Source: Algoriphagus sp. AK58 (lineage in GTDB: Bacteria > Bacteroidota > Bacteroidia > Cytophagales > Cyclobacteriaceae). From it: 64,000 nucleotides of DNA. The position numbers and the translations under genes were made by a program. The stretch is from assembly GCF_014324365.1 (NCBI RefSeq), contig NZ_QEIG01000001.1:124001-188000 (forward strand), read 5' to 3'. The notes under the pieces were generated by a model. It saw only the letters and a program-made list of their open reading frames with translations, searched no databases and was not told the DNA's origin. This document shows, one piece after another, positions 16,059-23,338 of this stretch. Numbering within the stretch: position 1 is the stretch's first letter; each line of letters opens with the position of its first letter.

Positions 16059-16412
16059 TTAAAACCAATTGTCCTCCTCCGTCCACAAAGGCTCGGTTTG
16101 TCCAAATTCTTCTTCAATGATCGAGTCAAGAATATCATTCGGATTTTCCGAGAGGCTGAGGACATCTTCGGCGGTCCATTGATTGCTTTCTATGTAGAGC
16201 AAGGCTTCCTCCTCAAGGCTCAGCTGCTCAGGGGGATTGGCAAATTCTCCCAGTTGCCAGAGTCCTAAGGCAAGCAGAAGGATGGCTGCTGCGGCATATT
16301 TGAGGTAGGAATGGGAATCTTTCCGATTGGCTTTCCTTAGAATTTCCTCGGGAAGGGATTCGAAATAGCCTTCCGGTGGGGTGAATTCTTTGAGTTTGGG
16401 TAAGTTTTCCAT
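16059..16412 (-). CDS. Putative anti-sigma factor, single-pass membrane protein
   Basis: 117 aa. Cytoplasmic N-terminus rich in charge, one transmembrane segment around residues 37-55 (YLKYAAAAILLLALGLWQL), and an acidic periplasmic tail (EEALLYIESNQWTAEDVLSLSENPNDILDSIIEEEFG). No zinc-finger anti-sigma motif is visible. Position between an ECF sigma factor and a Spy-like protein, co-directional with a 31-bp gap, makes an anti-sigma role the most likely. The sequence alone would only support an unknown membrane protein. Confidence 0.6.
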   Translation of the reverse strand: MENLPKLKEFTPPEGYFESLPEEILRKANRKDSHSYLKYAAAAILLLALGLWQLGEFANPPEQLSLEEEALLYIESNQWTAEDVLSLSENPNDILDSIIEEEFGQTEPLWTEEDNWF

Positions 16413-16443
16413 TGCAAGTTAGACTGGGCCAAGGCCGGTAAGT

Positions 16444-16989
16444 TTATTCGTTGAGTACAAATTGTTCAATTTTTTTTACGGCGTGGTGATAGCTTGCCTT
16501 CAGTGCTCCCACACTCGTACCGGTGATTTCTGCCATTTCTTCGTAGCTGAGTTCTTCCTGATATTTCAGATGAAATACCAGCCGTTGCTTATCCGGCAAT
16601 TTGAGTAAGGCTTTTTGGAATCGGATCTGAATCTGATCCCCATCCAGACTACCGGGTTGGTCCAGGTAGGATTCCATTTTTTCCTGATGGTCATCAAGAG
16701 AGAAGAAATACCTTTTTTTCTTTTTTTCCAAGAAAGTCAGGGACTCATTGGTGGCTATGCGATATAGCCAAGTGAACAGGGAAGAATTTCTTTCGAATTT
16801 TTCCAGGTTTTTGAATGCCTTGATGAAGGTATTTTGAGTCAGGTCATCGGCGTCCTCATGGATGATGACCATCCTACGGATGACATGATAGACTTTTTTC
16901 TGATACGATTCGATCAACTTCCGGTACCCAATCTCTTTGGTGAAGGGAGACTGGATCAGCTCTAGAATATGTTGGTCGCTTTCTTTCAT
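16444..16989 (-). CDS. RNA polymerase ECF sigma factor
   Basis: 181 aa. Region 2 has the ECF pattern DADDLTQNTFIKAFKNLEKFE and LFTWLYRIATNES; region 4 near residues 130-175 has LPDKQRLVFHLKYQEELSYEEMAEITG followed by SVGALKASYHHAVKKIEQF, a -35 recognition HTH. It directs RNA polymerase to its own promoter set in response to a signal released by the membrane partner encoded next. The gene starts the three-gene set sigma / putative anti-sigma / Spy-like protein on the minus strand. A classical -10 recognition cannot be inferred. The signal is unknown. Confidence 0.92.
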   Translation of the reverse strand: MKESDQHILELIQSPFTKEIGYRKLIESYQKKVYHVIRRMVIIHEDADDLTQNTFIKAFKNLEKFERNSSLFTWLYRIATNESLTFLEKKKKRYFFSLDDHQEKMESYLDQPGSLDGDQIQIRFQKALLKLPDKQRLVFHLKYQEELSYEEMAEITGTSVGALKASYHHAVKKIEQFVLNE

Positions 16990-17120
16990 TTACCAGCGTT
17001 AGACCTGAGTGGACTCGGAGGGTTTAAGTGAATGTAAAAAAAGAATTGAACAGAATTCTCCATTTATTGTCGTGAAGGAGCGAGGGCCTTCTTAAAATTA
17101 GTCCGATGGGATGGGGTTCA

Positions 17121-17157
17121 AAAAAAAGGGGCTTCATTCGAAAATGAAAGCCCTTTA
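17121..17157 (-). terminator. Terminator of the universal stress protein gene
   Basis: Hairpin AAAGGGGCTTCATT/AATGAAAGCCCTTT on the plus strand (17127-17156), 25 bp after the gene end, with a T run on the minus strand. The stem contains a one-base bulge. Confidence 0.7.
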
Positions 17158-17181
17158 ATGGAAAGAAATCCTAGGGAAAAA

Positions 17182-18105
17182 TCAAATCTCCAGGATGTAG
17201 TCCAAAATACCTGCGTTCTTGCCTTTGGGTCGAGTGACCAGTAAGGGTAAACTGTCATTGTATTGGATGAGTCGTTCGGCCATACTTCCGATGAAAAGAG
17301 CAGTGGCGGCAGTTCTTCCTTTGGCACCGATAATAATCCCATCTGCCTCAATTTCGAGTGCTTTGGATACAATTTCCTGCACGGGATCATCATCGTCGTC
17401 CTTGGTGTAGATTGGGGTTATCTTTACTCCTTTGGTATCAATCTTTCGGATAAACTTTTTGTAATTAATCTCTGCGTGCATTTGCATGATGTCTGTAAAT
17501 TCCTCGAGGCTCTTTCCTGTGAAATGATATCCCGAGGGAACAGTAAACACATTTTGACAGACGATCTCGGCTGTTCTTCCGTGCTTTTCGACAATCATAA
17601 TCGCTTCTTCCAGCGCGTCCTTAGAATAATCGGAGAAATCACTTGGAACCAATAATCTGTTTAACCGTGGCTTGGCTCCTTCAGGCACAATCAAGAGGGA
17701 GCAGGAAGCTCTTCTGGCAAGTCGCTGAGAGGCAACCCCGGTGCCGGGAAGATCCACTTTCCTTCCAATCAAAATCATATCCGCTGATTTTTCTTCTGCC
17801 AGTTTGAGGATTTTCTTGGATAGGTTCCCTTCTTTTACCACGTAACTGATCGTCAATCCTTTGATTTCAGGAAAGTGTTCATTCACCAGTTTTTCCATGG
17901 CTTCTTTTCGCTCATTGATCATGTTTTCGATCAGATTGGGAAATTCGTCCAAGACTTCTTTTGGGATCGAGAGGTTCTTGATCACATTGGCGAAGTAGAT
18001 TTTTTTGGTCTGGTTGACTTTAGCGATAAAAGCTGCGTACTCAATCAAGGTCTGATCCAGGGGGGTCTGATCCAGACAAACAATCAATTTTTTAATCAGA
18101 TACAT
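17182..18105 (-). CDS. Universal stress protein, tandem UspA domains
   Basis: 307 aa from ATG 18105, chosen because MYLIKKLIVCLDQT is the conserved USP beginning; an upstream in-frame ATG at 18129 would add 8 residues. Two UspA-type domains: first about 1-150 with the LIGRKVDLPGTG-like nucleotide-loop segment and TRLARRASCSLLIVPEGA ending, second from about 155 with LLVPSDFSDYSK and IIIGAKGRTAATALFIGSMAERLI. Cytosolic, dimerising, thought to act in stress survival. The second domain holds the fuller ATP-binding G-2x-G-9x-G-type motif (GAKGRTAATALFIGS). A terminator follows. Confidence 0.88.
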   Translation of the reverse strand: MYLIKKLIVCLDQTPLDQTLIEYAAFIAKVNQTKKIYFANVIKNLSIPKEVLDEFPNLIENMINERKEAMEKLVNEHFPEIKGLTISYVVKEGNLSKKILKLAEEKSADMILIGRKVDLPGTGVASQRLARRASCSLLIVPEGAKPRLNRLLVPSDFSDYSKDALEEAIMIVEKHGRTAEIVCQNVFTVPSGYHFTGKSLEEFTDIMQMHAEINYKKFIRKIDTKGVKITPIYTKDDDDDPVQEIVSKALEIEADGIIIGAKGRTAATALFIGSMAERLIQYNDSLPLLVTRPKGKNAGILDYILEI

Positions 18106-18550
18106 AATGACTGGGATTTGTCCATGCAAAGTTAAAATGAGCTTAGTAAACTACTGAGAAAAGTTCAAAATAAAATTCTGATTTTTGATAAGGCTTTCCT
18201 CAAATTGTGGAAAACGGGAAGTTTTCGGTTATTTTTTGTAAAATAAAATTTGGCAGGTTTGGGTTTTTAGCCGTGAGTGTCAAAAAAGACAAGAGTCCAG
18301 GACTTTTTTATTTTCTACTATTTTCAACCCCACCGGTGTTGATCTCGTATATTTGCAGTGTCCGGGCCGCCGACATGTTCGAACTTCACAATTTAAAAAC
18401 AATCCCGAGTGAAGCTCTTTCCAAAAACAGGCCTCACCCCGTCCCGATAGCTATCGGGATCGGGGCCTCGCACAAAAAGCAGGATAACAGTGGAAGTTTG
18501 CGGAATCCAAGCAGCTCAAATCTTGTCAATAAAAGAGGTTTCGTAACACT
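18106..18550. other. Intergenic region with a palindromic repeat
   Basis: 445 bases without a confirmed gene. A 59-aa frame (ATG 18375 to stop 18554) has no homology that I recognise and contains the palindrome in frame, so it is unlikely to be a gene. A TATATTTG -7-like word occurs at 18348-18355 without a clear -33 partner. The perfect palindrome at 18442-18459 lies here. Confidence 0.45.
18442..18459. repeat. Perfect 18-bp palindrome, dispersed repeat copy 2
   Basis: TCCCGATAGCTATCGGGA is its own reverse complement. The flanks (CCCCG before, TCGGGG after) extend the stem with one bulge. The related copy at 2504-2522 interrupts the toxin gene. Confidence 0.75.
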
Positions 18551-20026
18551 CTAAGGCCCGGATTTTTTAATCTTGCTTTGGATCCAAGTCCATTCTTCCT
18601 TACCGACACCGCTCACCAAAGAGCCCATCACAAATAATCCAAGTACCGCTAAGGATTTTAAGACCAGCAATACCATAGGGGATACCTCTTCCAATCGGAT
18701 GAACATTGGCAAAAATGCCAAAATCCCAACAAACAAAATTTTCAGGGTTTCAAAGCTAAATGGATCTACCTGAAGGCGGACCTTGAGATAACCGTATTTG
18801 ATCAAGTTGAAGGTCAGCATTACGGCTGCAGATCCTATAGCTGCCCCTTCGATGCCAAAAACAGGAATGAGCCAATAGTTTGCCACAATAATTAACACAC
18901 TCATTCCTATCGTCAAAACCAAATTGAACCGATAGTACTTGGAGAAAACCAAAATCTCGCTGTTTACTGAAAAAGCCACATCGAAGATTTTCCCCAATGC
19001 GATGTAAAAAACTACCCATTTTCCGGCCTGATAAATTTCCCTGTTGGGTACGAAATGGTAAATCTGATCTATACTTGCCCAGATCAAAGCAAAAAGCAAT
19101 AAGCAGATGTAGAGTTGGCGGTTAGAGATTTGTCGGTAGAGGTGATTGATCTCCGGGATTCTGTTGTTTGCAAAATGATCTGCGATCAAAGGCATAGAGA
19201 CCTGGGAAATAGCTCTTCGGGGAAGTTCGATCACCAAAGCCATGTAGAAAGCGATGGAATAGATGGCATTTGCCTCCAAGCTTACCATCGAGCTGACCAT
19301 GATGGAGTCGATCTTCATGATCAGGGTGGAGGCTGCCGTAGCCAAAAAGGTGATCAGGCTGAATCTCAGAAATGAACTCCTGAATCCTTTGGGGAAATGA
19401 TTCCAGTCAAAATCCAACTTGAAAACTTTCAGCCAAATCAAATATACCCAGACTCCCGCCAGGGCCAGGCCATAGACCATCACCAGGCCTTGCATCACCT
19501 GCTCAAAGCTGATCCATTTCAAAAGATAAATGGCTACCAAAATCGAGGTCAGCAATCTCAGAAAAACCTCCCGGAAAAAAGTAGGGATGGCTACTTTGAC
19601 ATAGGATCGGGCATAGGCATCGAGGACGCTGCTCAATAAAGCAAACAAGGTGATCAAAAGGACTATTCCCAAAAAATCAACCACTTCGGGGGAATTTGCC
19701 GCAAAGAGCCCGATGATTTCTTTTTTCAATCCAAAAAAAATCAGGCAGACTGCCATGAATCCCAAAAGAGAAAAGGCTAGACTATAGGTCAGAAAGGCGG
19801 ATTGACTTTTCTCCAGCTTCGGAAAATACCGGGTAATTCCATGTCCTACGCCCAACTGGGCAAAAGGAACAAACAATAAGCCCAAATCCTGAATAGTTCT
19901 GAAGGTGCCCAGTTCGGTGGTATTGAGCGCAAAAGGATAGAGCCAAAGGACATTGATGTAGCCCAAAACCACCCCGATATAGGAAAAAATCGTGGTTTGA
20001 ATGCTTTGCCGGGCTATTTTACTCAT
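18551..20026 (-). CDS. Polysaccharide flippase (Wzx/MATE-like, MOP superfamily)
   Basis: 491 aa with about 12 to 14 predicted transmembrane segments spread along its length. The N-terminus (QSIQTTIFSYIGVVLGYINVLWLYPF and GTFRTIQDLGLLFVPFAQLGVG) and C-terminal half resemble Wzx-like lipid-linked polysaccharide flippases of Bacteroidota. It would move lipid-linked sugar repeats across the inner membrane. It is not in a polysaccharide gene cluster here: neighbours are FeoB-linked genes and an intergenic repeat. The role is therefore uncertain, though the family is fairly clear. Confidence 0.8.
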   Translation of the reverse strand: MSKIARQSIQTTIFSYIGVVLGYINVLWLYPFALNTTELGTFRTIQDLGLLFVPFAQLGVGHGITRYFPKLEKSQSAFLTYSLAFSLLGFMAVCLIFFGLKKEIIGLFAANSPEVVDFLGIVLLITLFALLSSVLDAYARSYVKVAIPTFFREVFLRLLTSILVAIYLLKWISFEQVMQGLVMVYGLALAGVWVYLIWLKVFKLDFDWNHFPKGFRSSFLRFSLITFLATAASTLIMKIDSIMVSSMVSLEANAIYSIAFYMALVIELPRRAISQVSMPLIADHFANNRIPEINHLYRQISNRQLYICLLLFALIWASIDQIYHFVPNREIYQAGKWVVFYIALGKIFDVAFSVNSEILVFSKYYRFNLVLTIGMSVLIIVANYWLIPVFGIEGAAIGSAAVMLTFNLIKYGYLKVRLQVDPFSFETLKILFVGILAFLPMFIRLEEVSPMVLLVLKSLAVLGLFVMGSLVSGVGKEEWTWIQSKIKKSGP

Positions 20027-20048
20027 GGACGAATATTCATCAAAAAAA

Positions 20049-20071
20049 TCGGGAATTCAATGAATTCCCGA
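20049..20071 (-). terminator. Hairpin after the FeoB-associated gene
   Basis: TCGGGAATTCA-A-TGAATTCCCGA, an almost perfect palindrome ending just upstream of the 38-aa gene's stop on the minus strand. A T tract is present on the far side (CAAAAAAATC in plus orientation), consistent with a terminator for the feo operon. Confidence 0.6.
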
Positions 20072-20080
20072 GTGCTTGTT

Positions 20081-20197
20081 TTAAGGTTTGGCGCATTTGT
20101 CGCAGCCGGGTTGGGTTTTGGGCTTTAGAAATAACTTCTTTACCAAGTACCAACCGGCACCGATAAGCATAATTCCGACGATCAGTTCCTGCCACAT
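20081..20197 (-). CDS. FeoB-associated Cys-rich membrane protein
   Basis: 38 aa, too short for a length-filtered gene scan. ATG at 20197 directly after the feoB stop (1-base gap). The sequence is one hydrophobic helix (ELIVGIMLIGAGWYLVKKLF) followed by a basic linker and a Cys pair CDKC before AKP. This is the pattern of the FeoB-associated membrane proteins that follow feoB in Bacteroidota and Firmicutes; the role may be to help FeoB assembly or iron delivery. The reading frame is confirmed by direct translation of the minus strand. Confidence 0.82.
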   Translation of the reverse strand: MWQELIVGIMLIGAGWYLVKKLFLKPKTQPGCDKCAKP

Positions 20198-20198
20198 C

Positions 20199-22331
20199 TT
20201 ATGAAAACAATTGATAGGTGATAAAAGCCATCAGATAAGCCAATCCACTCATATACACCGTCTGAATCAACGGCCACTTCCAGCCTTTGGTTTCCCGCTT
20301 CACTACGGCCAGGGTACTCATGCATTGCATGGCAAATACGTAAAATACCATCAGTGAAAAGGCTGTGGCGGTATTGAAGGTCTTTTCGCCTGTGTTGGCA
20401 TTGATCTGCTGATCGAGTTTTTGGCGGATAGTCTGGTCATCTTCCACATCTCCTCCGATACTGTAGATCGTAGCCATGGTAGAAATAAACACTTCACGTG
20501 CGGCAAAGGAGGTGATCAGAGCAATACCGATTTTCCAGTCGTACCCCAAAGGCTTGATGACCGGTTCGATCGCTTGCCCCATGATACCGATGAAGGAGTT
20601 TTCCAGCAATAGCGAATTGGTTTCAGCTTCGATCTCTGCGATTTGGGCTTCATCTGTGATGTTTTCCAATTTGGCTTCTCCTTCCATTCGGATTTGATCC
20701 ATCTTGGATGGTGGGCCATAAGAAGCCAGTACCCACAAGATAATGGAAATGGCAAGGATCACTTTACCCGCTTCAAAAACAAAAGTCTTGGCTTTTTCTA
20801 CCATGGTGATTCCCACGTCTCCCCATCTTGGAATCCGATAGGAAGGAAGTTCTGAGATCAGGAAGCTCTTTTCTTCGGTTTTGAGGATGTTTTTCAATAA
20901 AAATGCCGTGAATAAAACTCCCAAAATACCCAAAAGATAAAGGCCTAACAGCGCCATGGCCTGGAGATTGACAAATCCCAAAACCACTTCATCCGGTACA
21001 GTCAATCCAATCAAAATGATGTAAACCGGAAGTCGGGCAGAACAGCTCATCAAAGGGGTTACCAAAATGGTAATCATCTTTTCCTTCCAGTTGGAAATAT
21101 TACGGGCGGCCATGACACCGGGAATCGCACAAGCAACTCCGGAAACCAAGGGAACGATGCTTTTGCCATGCAGTCCAAAAGGCCTCATCCATCGGTCCAA
21201 TAAGAAAACGACCCTAGACATATACCCGGTATCTTCCAAAATCGCCAGAAACCCGAAAAGGAGGGCGATTTGAGGAATGAAAATCACTACGCCACCAATA
21301 CCCGGAATGACTCCTTCGGCTAAAAGCCGTGTCAGTGGGCCGTCGGGTAGGGAAGATTGGATCCAACCTCCCAAATCCGCAAAGAAGCCGTCGATCCAGT
21401 CCATGGGGTAGGAAGCCCAAGAGAAAATCGCCTGGAAAATAACCAGCAAAATCCCCAGAAAAATCACGTAGCCCCAAACCGGATGAAGGAAAACTTTATC
21501 CAGATTTGATTTGGGTTTGGGTTCTGCTTTTTTGAACAGGGATCGGTTGACCAAGTCGGTGATTTTCTTGTACCGGATTTTGGTTTCCTCGAGTTGGGCT
21601 TCTTCCAGGTTAAATCCCTCCTTAGTAATCAGTTGGTTCAACCAAGACCTGTCTGCCTCATCGATCGCCTTGTCTTTGGTACCGAAGCGGATCATTTGAT
21701 ACGCTTGGTAATCCTTTTCCAGGGAGAATTTGCTTTTAACTTTCTGTATTAAGGATGCAGGTAGGACATCGAGGATATCGACAAACTGAGGCGCTTTGGC
21801 AAAATTGCGTTGGCTGATCAGGTTTTTGATCTGATCCATCCCCTTTTGATTTCGTGCGTCCGTCTGCAAAATCGGCACCCCCAGATTTTTAAAAAGCTCG
21901 AAGGTTCTGATTTCAATGTTTTTCTTCTCCGCCACATCCGCCATGTTGAGAATGATGGCGAGGTTGATTCCCAAGTCGATCAACTGGGTAGCCAAAAAAA
22001 GTCCCCGTGAAAGCTGTGTCGAATCGATCACCATCAACACGTAGTCGGGTCTTTTTTCAAGCTGAGTTTGGTTCAGTACCCTATGGGCAATGATTTCATC
22101 TTCAGAATTCGGGAAGAGGCTGTACGTACCGGGAAGATCCAAAATTTCAAACTGCTCCCCGTTGATCTGAAGGGAACCGGTTTTCTTGTCCACGGTGACC
22201 CCTGGGTAGTTCCCGATTTTTTGATTGAGTCCGGTGAGGTAATTGAAAATGGTCGATTTACCTACGTTTGGATTACCGATGATGGCAATCCGGGTGGTCT
22301 GGGTAGGATTGGATAAGATAGTCTCGGCCAT
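20199..22331 (-). CDS. feoB: Ferrous iron transport protein B
   Basis: 710 aa. Membrane Fe(II) transporter with an N-terminal GTPase. G1 GNPNVGKST (about 19-27), switch region NYPGVTVDKK, G3 DLPGTYSL and G4 NMADV are visible in the first 150 residues. The C-terminal half carries the conserved FeoB transmembrane core (Gate-type segments) including the CAIPGVMAARN motif and a PLMSCSARLPVY motif with the Cys proposed for iron passage. Gene order is feoA, feoB, 38-aa partner, with gaps of 4 and 1 bases, so it is one operon. The start follows the FeoA stop within 5 bases. Confidence 0.96.
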   Translation of the reverse strand: MAETILSNPTQTTRIAIIGNPNVGKSTIFNYLTGLNQKIGNYPGVTVDKKTGSLQINGEQFEILDLPGTYSLFPNSEDEIIAHRVLNQTQLEKRPDYVLMVIDSTQLSRGLFLATQLIDLGINLAIILNMADVAEKKNIEIRTFELFKNLGVPILQTDARNQKGMDQIKNLISQRNFAKAPQFVDILDVLPASLIQKVKSKFSLEKDYQAYQMIRFGTKDKAIDEADRSWLNQLITKEGFNLEEAQLEETKIRYKKITDLVNRSLFKKAEPKPKSNLDKVFLHPVWGYVIFLGILLVIFQAIFSWASYPMDWIDGFFADLGGWIQSSLPDGPLTRLLAEGVIPGIGGVVIFIPQIALLFGFLAILEDTGYMSRVVFLLDRWMRPFGLHGKSIVPLVSGVACAIPGVMAARNISNWKEKMITILVTPLMSCSARLPVYIILIGLTVPDEVVLGFVNLQAMALLGLYLLGILGVLFTAFLLKNILKTEEKSFLISELPSYRIPRWGDVGITMVEKAKTFVFEAGKVILAISIILWVLASYGPPSKMDQIRMEGEAKLENITDEAQIAEIEAETNSLLLENSFIGIMGQAIEPVIKPLGYDWKIGIALITSFAAREVFISTMATIYSIGGDVEDDQTIRQKLDQQINANTGEKTFNTATAFSLMVFYVFAMQCMSTLAVVKRETKGWKWPLIQTVYMSGLAYLMAFITYQLFS

Positions 22332-22335
22332 GAAA

Positions 22336-22557
22336 TCAGAGTAGTTCGATTCGGATCAGAGCAGCTTCATTTTTACGAAGAGCCAATAAGGTTTCATCCA
22401 TCTGAAAGGCCATGGGACCTCCTGCAGGAGCTTTGTGGTGAAGGGTGATGTATTTTCCGGGAAGGAACCCAAGCTCCATCAGGTTGATCTTCAATGGCGA
22501 GGAGGTTACCTCGACGATTTTACCGGATTTGTTCAGTGGTAGTTGGTCTGCGGTCAT
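22336..22557 (-). CDS. feoA: Ferrous iron transport protein A
   Basis: 73 aa from ATG 22557; a TTG at 22581 would add eight residues and is less likely. SH3-like domain with GKIVEVTSSPLKINLMELGFLPGKYITL and the QMDETLLALRKNEAALIRIE end, typical for FeoA. It is a small cytosolic protein that stimulates FeoB GTPase and transport. It stands first in the feo operon. A TACTTTTG box lies 22 bases upstream of the chosen start. Confidence 0.9.
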   Translation of the reverse strand: MTADQLPLNKSGKIVEVTSSPLKINLMELGFLPGKYITLHHKAPAGGPMAFQMDETLLALRKNEAALIRIELL

Positions 22558-22578
22558 TGGGTTATATTCACCTAGGCG

Positions 22579-22586
22579 CAAAAGTA
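22579..22586 (-). promoter_or_regulatory. -7 promoter box before feoA
   Basis: TACTTTTG on the minus strand matches the Bacteroidota -7 consensus TAnnTTTG exactly. No clear TTTG at -33 was seen, so the promoter is a moderate call. Confidence 0.5.
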
Positions 22587-22638
22587 ACGCTCTTTGGAAT
22601 GAATCTAAAGAAAAATAAATAAGTTTTTTGTCAGTCGT

Positions 22639-23271
22639 TTATTGGATACTGTGGATTTGATTATTGAATACGAACTCTTTACCGTTTTCCAGAACAATTC
22701 TGAGATTAAACTCAAGAACCACAGGCCTTCCGGGATCTTTTGTAAAACCGATTTTGAAAAAATCATCTTGCAAGAAGGGTTTTCCCTGTCCCAGAAATTG
22801 AGGAACTGATTCAAGACTTTGTGTAAAAAAATAATTCATCCCAAAATAGGCAGTGATGTCTTCCCCGACCGTCAAAACGGTCCCGTCTCCTAAAGTAACC
22901 TCTTGCAAATTAATGATTTGCAACTGTTTGAGGTCTTCTTTGGAGACGATAGGAAGTGGGCTGCAAGCTAGGACAGACCCAAATGAGGTCTGACTCCCGG
23001 AATGGGCTTGAGACTGGGTAACGAGATCAAACTCTTTTACCCGAAACGCTTTGACAACCTGATTGTAAGGCTGGCTGTTCGTGGGACTAATTCGTTGACC
23101 ATCTCCCGCTATGGTGAGAACTTCCATTGACCTGATGATCATTTCCTGTTGAGGAAAGCTTGGACTACATCCACATGAATCCTCGCACAAGATTCCGCAA
23201 CTCATGGGAATAAGGGCAAGAAAAGCAAACATGAACAAGGTCAGTCCAATTGACTTAAGGTAAAACTTCAT
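22639..23271 (-). CDS. Uncharacterised lipoprotein (DUF5034-like)
   Basis: 210 aa. Starts with a lipoprotein signal (MKFYLKSIGLTLFMFAFLAL, then PMSC with the lipidated Cys). The remainder is a beta-rich region: KAFRVKEFDLVTQ, two central cysteines in a short segment, and a C-terminal part ending NNQIHSIQ. It resembles DUF5034-type Bacteroidota lipoproteins, but I give this link only low weight. Co-directional with the TonB receptor upstream (67-base gap) and so possibly its partner, though the receptor's ligand is unknown. Confidence 0.6.
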   Translation of the reverse strand: MKFYLKSIGLTLFMFAFLALIPMSCGILCEDSCGCSPSFPQQEMIIRSMEVLTIAGDGQRISPTNSQPYNQVVKAFRVKEFDLVTQSQAHSGSQTSFGSVLACSPLPIVSKEDLKQLQIINLQEVTLGDGTVLTVGEDITAYFGMNYFFTQSLESVPQFLGQGKPFLQDDFFKIGFTKDPGRPVVLEFNLRIVLENGKEFVFNNQIHSIQ

Positions 23272-23338
23272 TTGATTTTTTGGTAAATAACAAGATTACA
23301 ATCAGAAAGTTAGGGGATTTGAAAGAAAGAAATCTTCC

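Noticed and set aside
18207..18554. 115-aa frame between the USP and flippase genes
   Set aside because: No recognised domain, in-frame palindrome and no promoter match; likely not a gene.
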